Assembly (NCBI GenBank): GCA_963925675.1 | Contig: CAWUSW010000051.1 | Location: 1-15,129, forward strand | Reading direction: 5' to 3' | DNA: 15,129 bases | From: Eutrophocola sp963925675 | GTDB lineage: Bacteria > Pseudomonadota > Gammaproteobacteria > Pseudomonadales > Pseudohongiellaceae | Shown: one piece after another, positions 14,126 through 15,129 of the stretch | Numbering within the stretch: the stretch's first letter is position 1 | How the letters are laid out: the number at the start of each line of letters is the position of its first letter | Made by a program: the position numbers and the translations under genes | Notes under the pieces: generated by a model | The model's input: the letters and a program-made list of their open reading frames with translations, nothing else | Told to the model about the DNA's origin: nothing | Databases searched by the model: none

Positions 14126-14722
14126 TTAAAATGAGACCTTGGGGGCTTCCTGCATAGCCTCACTGTCTTCAAATTCCAGTAAGCTGGCACTGCCTGTATG
14201 CCCGAAAGTAGCCGCAAAAATGACCGGCGGAAAAGTCTGCTTGTAAGTATTGTATTCAGTCACCGCATCATTAAATGCCTGACGGGAAAAAGCCACCTTG
14301 TTTTCTGTACTGGTCAGTTCTTCAGAGAGTTGCATCATATTCTGGTTGGCTTTGAGATCGGGATAAGCCTCAACCACCACATTCAGTTTTCCCAATGCCC
14401 CCGTAAGCATGCCTTCCGCCTGACTCAAATCAAGCATGGCAGCAGGACTGCCCGGGTCAGCAGACGCTTTTTCCAGACCGTTCATCGCCTGGTTACGCGC
14501 ATTGATCACCGCTTCGAGGGTTTCCCGTTCGTGCTTGATATAGCCCTTGGCGGTTTCAACCAGGTTAGGAATCAGGTCGTAACGGCGTTTGAGCTGCACC
14601 TCTATTTGTGAAAACGCATTTTTATAACGGTTTTTCAGGGTGACAAGCATGTTGTAAATACCAACAACCCAGAAAATTGCTACAGCAATGATGATCAAAA
14701 TAATAATGGTTGATACTGACAT
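14126..14722 (-). CDS. lemA: LemA family protein
   Basis: The 198-residue protein has one N-terminal TM helix (about 4-26), a short extracytoplasmic start, and the long helical LemA domain: YNMLVTLKNRYKNAFSQIEVQLKRRYDLIPNLVETAKGY, then EVINARNQAM-type helices, ENKVAFSRQAFNDAVTEYNTY and FPPVIFAATFGH. All the family landmarks are present and the length is normal. LemA proteins are membrane-anchored coiled bundles, commonly encoded next to M48 or TPM-domain proteins, and are presumed to act in envelope maintenance; the exact role is unknown. The ATG at 14722 is preceded by AGGACAGG, a good SD. The M48 protease gene follows downstream in the same direction, across the folded element. Confidence 0.92.
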   Translation of the reverse strand: MSVSTIIILIIIAVAIFWVVGIYNMLVTLKNRYKNAFSQIEVQLKRRYDLIPNLVETAKGYIKHERETLEAVINARNQAMNGLEKASADPGSPAAMLDLSQAEGMLTGALGKLNVVVEAYPDLKANQNMMQLSEELTSTENKVAFSRQAFNDAVTEYNTYKQTFPPVIFAATFGHTGSASLLEFEDSEAMQEAPKVSF

Positions 14723-15029
14723 GTTCCTGTCCTTGTTTTATAGATTGTTTGCTGGATTGTTTATTTAGCTTGTTTGCTTATAGTTAATTGATCGATTTGC
14801 TCACCGGCAACACCGTTTGCTAATGCTTGTTCCTGGCTGCTGACTTTCGATGATAACTCTATAGTTGCACGGAATAAAAGCTTCTCCGGTTTTACTCATC
14901 TTCAGTTAAACGATTAATTACCCTCTTTATTCCTTCAAATTTGCGGCTTTTTATCGTTGAATAAGTGAAGACCAGTATAAACGATATAAAATCCACTCAA
15001 CGGGCTTTCTACAAAGCGGGAATATCAAA
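14723..15029. other. Divergent intergenic region between lemA and the next gene
   Basis: No gene is seen in these 307 nt. On the lemA side, four TTGTTT units (14733, 14745, 14757, 14770), spaced 12, 12 and 13 nt, appear as AAACAA in the lemA leader. A weak lemA promoter candidate is TTGCCG (complement of 14805-14810) with TAACTA (complement of 14781-14786), spacing 18. On the other side, TATCGTT (14952-14958) and AACGATA (14980-14986) form an inverted repeat upstream of the partial gene, possibly an operator. Confidence 0.4.
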
Positions 15030-15129
15030 ATGTCACTAAGCAACAGAATCGGAAAATTACTCAACTGTACTCTTGTTTTACCCTTATTAATCGCTGTGTT
15101 GTTATCCAACATTGCTATTGCCCAGCCCC
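15030..15129 (+). CDS. N-terminus of a secreted protein, cut by the window end
   Basis: Thirty-three codons are visible from ATG 15030, preceded by GCGGGAA (15016-15022). They encode a typical signal peptide: a basic start with NRIGK, a hydrophobic core LVLPLLIAVLLSNIAIA, and a probable cleavage site AIA|QP. There is no lipobox Cys. The mature protein lies outside the window, so no function can be proposed. It diverges from lemA. Confidence 0.7.
   Translation, partial: MSLSNRIGKLLNCTLVLPLLIAVLLSNIAIAQP

Overview
The window looks like a chromosomal segment of a free-living, probably aquatic Gammaproteobacterium. It has moderate G+C, a PhoP/PhoQ-type two-component system, an outer-membrane TonB-dependent receptor, a LemA plus M48 protease pair, a REP-type doublet and DUF167/YggU. 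Nothing in the sequence fixes genus or species. There is no phage or plasmid backbone and no complete insertion sequence; the mobile-type DNA is limited to small palindromic elements.

Left part (1-4441, + strand). A perfect REP-like doublet (1-70) is followed by a class I/II PLP-dependent aminotransferase (132-1304). A compact cluster follows: a two-TM small protein (1419), a PspE-like periplasmic rhodanese overlapping it by 1 nt (1886), a GH84 beta-N-acetylglucosaminidase-type enzyme without signal peptide (2244), an FkbM-family methyltransferase 3 nt later (3321), and a DUF167/YggU protein overlapping that by 4 nt (4151).

Middle (4442-7961, + strand). A putative metal-acquisition module has its own promoter: a small secreted His/Cys protein (GTG 4575) and a ZnuD-like TonB-dependent receptor with Asp/His-rich loops (4923-6959). 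The small gene's apparent ancestral ATG has been put out of frame by a 13-bp unit present three times. Next is a secreted Asn-rich protein with NSGF repeats (7056-7601), whose Shine-Dalgarno lies in an inverted repeat. The following 360 nt hold a terminator hairpin and an 85-bp palindromic element with 15-bp perfect ends.

Right part. On the minus strand lie a PepSY-domain periplasmic protein, a PhoP-like response regulator and a PhoQ-like kinase in one operon (10375 down to 7962), preceded by a glycine-zipper envelope protein (11077-10547). On the plus strand are a small DUF3307-type membrane protein (11277-11630) and the decayed remains of a pyridoxamine-5'-phosphate-oxidase-like gene (about 11668-12000). 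Back on the minus strand, lemA (14722-14126) precedes an M48/HtpX-like membrane protease with a long TerB-like C-terminal extension (13970-12060). A roughly 120-nt, almost fully self-complementary element fills the gap between these two. The window ends in the first 33 codons of a secreted protein on the plus strand (15030 onward).

The functional themes are envelope stress and quality control (LemA/M48, glycine zipper, PhoPQ-like system with PepSY, rhodanese), metal uptake, and a possible intracellular amino-sugar or glycoconjugate module (GH84 + FkbM). The points most worth a second look are the start-codon-displacing 13-bp repeat, the large folded element in the lemA-M48 gap, the 85-bp palindromic element, the SD-sequestering hairpin at 7008-7051, and the cytosolic GH84 next to FkbM.
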